Shown piece by piece: positions 61,401 to 64,000 of a DNA stretch of 64,000 nt. A program made the translations under genes and the position numbers. The stretch's first letter is position 1. Each line of letters opens with the position of its first letter. Source of the stretch: Euwallacea fornicatus (Eukaryota > Arthropoda > Insecta > Coleoptera > Curculionidae); contig NC_089552.1 in the NCBI RefSeq assembly GCF_040115645.1, positions 1,240,001 to 1,304,000 of the forward strand. Direction: 5' to 3'. The notes beneath the pieces were generated by a model. The model was not told the DNA's origin, did no database searches, and was given only the letters and a program-made list of their open reading frames with translations.

Positions 61401-62135
61401 CTCTATCGGCACAATTTTAATCCGAAAATGAGGCCACTGACGTCGTTTTGAACTTAGAACTGAACTTTAGATGGGACGTTAAGTCTGGAAAACTGGCGCA
61501 CTTCGCGCAGAGCGACTGCTGGAAATTACGGTTCAAACGTGAGAGTTTTGATTGTTTTCTGGCAGTTAAAACTCCCATGACTTTTACTTTTTGGAGTTAC
61601 TTAAAGCCGCGTTTTTAACCCGCCAAGCTGACTTGTGTCGAAGCCGAGTACCGCACGTTGTACAATAATAAATCCTTTCAAAGTCGCTTATGAGCTTGAG
61701 TGGCTCAATCCCTTTAAGCAGTTGACTGATAGACGACCAAATCAAATCGCTAAAGGACGGTTTAATTGGCGGGCGCAATAATTCCCTTTGAGCGGTGCAG
61801 CTTGATGGCTTTGGGGCCGCTTTGTCAAGGGTTTTCAATATCCGGATTACAATATTTTAGAGAAATCATACAGGGACGCGAGGTGTATCATCTAGGACGG
61901 ACCGTGGCGTGAACAAAAAGATCCTCAGTTCTATCTATATCCCATTTCCGCCGGAGGACTCGAAAACCTCATTTCGTAATTAACAAATACCCTAAAGGTC
62001 CCGCCAGAAAGATGCTTAAATTCCATTTTTCTTAAAAATGTATAGTAATTTTTCCCCGCCTTTGCATATGGCAAAATTGGCTGCATTTGACTTCAATAGC
62101 ACCACCCGATTTTTACTAAGTAAGAACAGCATATA

Positions 62136-62956
62136 CATCGACCAGAGTCCCGGATAAATTCGTTAAAAATTGAAGGAAATATTTTTCGTGAAAATGCTGG
62201 AACACGTCTAATATTGTTTTCAGTTGTGCATGTTCAACGTAACAGACATGTCTACAGGGTTCCCGATGTAGCAGATGAGAATACTTTTTTCTTATGCAGG
62301 GCCATGTATGTTATGATGTTTTCGTGTTCTTTGAGGAATTCTGAACACATTTCATGTAACACATGATAATAACAATAAGGGTGAATTGGAGTGGCCTGCA
62401 AGAACGCCTGACCTCACTCCTATTGACTTTCTTATGGAGTTATCTGCAACATAGGGTGTATTTAAATAAGACATATGCAATAAACAACAAACAATATAAA
62501 AGAGATAAACAATAAAATTACTCAAACATCTCCACAAATATCGTCTCAAGTGGTAAGAAAGGTTCTTGACGAATTTCAATTGCGGCTTGCTCACTGTCAG
62601 GAAGTCAACGCAGCAGAGTCAATACGTTAGATTATATTAGTTTATATTGTTATTTTTAAAGCATTTTTTAATTTTTTTCTATTTTTTGTTTTTTTTTCGA
62701 AACCTATTGAACTTAGACACGGCTATTTTACATGAAATATGTTCAGAATTTCTCTAAGAGCTGAAAAACGTCATAATATACATGAGGTTCTCGAAGAAAT
62801 AAAATTAAAAAGTACTTTTATCTCCTACACGGATAAGCCTGTGCGCATGTCAAAAAATGCGCGACTAAAAACAATACTGGACGCGTTCCAGTATTTTCAC
62901 GAAAAAGATTTTCTTCAATTTGTAACGAATTTATGCAGTACTTTTGGTCCTCTCTG
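62136..62956 (+). mobile_element. foldback-like mariner with approximately 225-bp inverted arms
   Basis: The left arm 62136-62360 aligns with the reverse complement of 62728-62956 along its whole length. Landmarks are ATAAATTCGTTA, TTTTTCGTGAAAAT-CTGGAAC, TATTGTTTT, GTAG-AGAT, CATGTAT-TTATGA and ATTCTGAACA-ATTTCATGTAA. A TA precedes the left end, and the right end is followed by TA (62957-62958). The 367-bp centre holds a transposase fragment, so this is a decayed autonomous family member or its derivative. Confidence 0.85.
62385..62625 (+). pseudogene. mariner transposase C-terminal fragment
   Basis: EWPARTPDLTPIDF (third catalytic block) is followed, through stops and frameshifts, by a segment ending in the QVVRKVLDEFQLRLAHCQEVN block typical of the transposase C-terminus (about 62548-62610). 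The rest of the enzyme is absent. Confidence 0.85.
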
Positions 62957-63500
62957 TATATGGAAAACATCCATGTCCACCTTTTTTTAAGTTGTCCTTT
63001 AAGGGCGGAGGCTCTAAATGACCCCCATAGATAAACACACTGGTTTACGCATCATTAAAACTGATTCAGTCCATTAAAATAGCTAAAGTGCATCTCTCAA
63101 ACAAAACCTCTCAATAAACTAACCTCATTCGATAAAGGGATAAGCGCGAATTTCCCTCTAAATTATCCGGAGAAGTTATTTTATAAAAGTGAGCCAAGTC
63201 CATTCGTATTCAAACGTTTCGGAGCCGGTCAATTAAAACCTTGAAAAGCTCTTAAGAACGAGCTCTCCTCCGATGAATTGCATTAATGGAATTTCCTTCC
63301 GGATTGCCGCCATTTGCATTTTAGATTGGCTTGTAAATGAGTCGTGGAATATTCGAGTGGTTTTTCTTTTCGACCTCTTTTTCGTTATTATTCTGATGCC
63401 GCCCGTTACGGCACAGTTATTGGTCGTGGAGATGAATGGCAGGGTGTTCATCGAGGTTAAGAAAATGTGTAAAAAAGTACCACGCAAGTGGAAACGTGTG

Positions 63501-63590
63501 GCAAATGATGACAGTTGGTTGGCGATAAATGACAAAGAACAGATGACAAATGACTGACGGCGACACATAAATGACAAATGACACTTGATT
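63501..63590 (+). repeat. degenerate AAATGAC simple repeat
   Basis: AAATGA(C) recurs six times in about 85 bases with irregular spacers (CAAATGATGAC, ATAAATGACAAAG, GACAAATGACTGAC, ATAAATGACAAATGACAC). Confidence 0.55.
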
Positions 63591-64000
63591 GATGTTGACA
63601 ATCGGATGCCGTCATAGCATCAATTATTGGAATTTGGCAATCTATTACTGATATAGAGCTCTCATTGCAGATACTGCTCCCACGACAGTCGTTTCTCTCG
63701 ATTGTCGGCAGATGGAGTCGAACCAAAACCAACCCCAAACACCTATTTCACGTCTATAGCCCAATTTAATAACCCTTGTCTGGTTCGGTTTCGTGGATAA
63801 AGCTGTTTCTGGCAAATCGATAATTTCGGGAAGCATTACAGATTAGAGGGCAATAATTTATGAAATTGTATTTCGCACGATGATTTATTAGCAAAATTTC
63901 TATTCCTCGACGATTCATTAACCGTTGACTTATAACTATGATGATTTCGGGGCAGGATAACGCGAATACACAAATTATTCCAAATGGGCGGTTGCAGAAT

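Larger units (their letters stand above)
53549..64000. other. probable upstream TMTC1 intron, no exon found
   Basis: I looked on the minus strand for the preceding TMTC1 exons, which should end in an HPVHTEA-like sequence, and found none. Contents are the direct repeats at 57601-57819 and 58241-58457, the foldback mariner at 62136-62956, and AAATGAC-type simple repeats at 63501-63590. Confidence 0.5.

Noticed and set aside
53549..64000. Additional 5' TMTC1 exons
   Set aside because: Searched for HPVHTEA-like and first-luminal-loop sequences on the minus strand and found none; they are presumably beyond the window.
1..64000. CRISPR arrays, operons, rRNA genes or phage-like modules
   Set aside because: Not present; gene structure, splicing and the tRNA all indicate an animal nuclear genome.

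Overview
The window reads as a piece of arthropod, most likely insect, nuclear DNA. It has spliced genes with short introns (49-62 bp in the first gene), a eukaryotic tRNA with no encoded CCA, polyadenylation signals, and several decayed Tc1/mariner transposons. There are no operons, ribosome binding sites or CRISPR arrays. The species cannot be fixed from what I can see.

Layout. (1) 1-1.3 kb, plus strand: the 3' half of an amnionless-like gene (endocytic co-receptor of cubilin), with six exons, one transmembrane helix, an FxNPxY tail motif and a polyA signal. (2) 1.3-8.8 kb: no gene I can support, but one copy of an interspersed repeat (2655-3060) whose second copy lies at 46602-46984. (3) 8808-8880, minus strand: tRNA-Ala(AGC) with the G3:U70 identity pair. 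(4) 9285-10816, plus strand: a complete three-exon gene for a 117-residue coiled-coil protein resembling the kinetochore protein SKA2. (5) 11.6-17 kb: gene-poor, with a decayed long-TIR mariner (11617-12787) and an internally deleted mariner (15688-16429).

(6) 17078-53548, minus strand: 13 in-frame exons (1,794 nt; 597 codons plus stop) of a TMTC1-type protein, an ER multi-spanning O-mannosyltransferase with TPR repeats. The most upstream exon seen (53475-53548) lies beyond a 21-kb intron, and the N-terminal exons are outside the window. A Tc1 remnant sits in its last intron. The larger introns carry several diverged local and dispersed repeats. Among these is a GC-rich module with CAAT and a TTTCRAGGTYAA sequence exactly 10 nt downstream in three copies.

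(7) 53.5-64 kb is probably the next TMTC1 intron upstream. It holds a pair of approximately 220-bp direct repeats 640 bp apart (57.6 and 58.24 kb), and a foldback-like mariner with approximately 225-bp inverted arms around a transposase fragment (62136-62956).

I found no multi-gene system. The less ordinary content is the repeat and possible regulatory architecture inside the TMTC1 introns and the long-inverted-repeat mariners.
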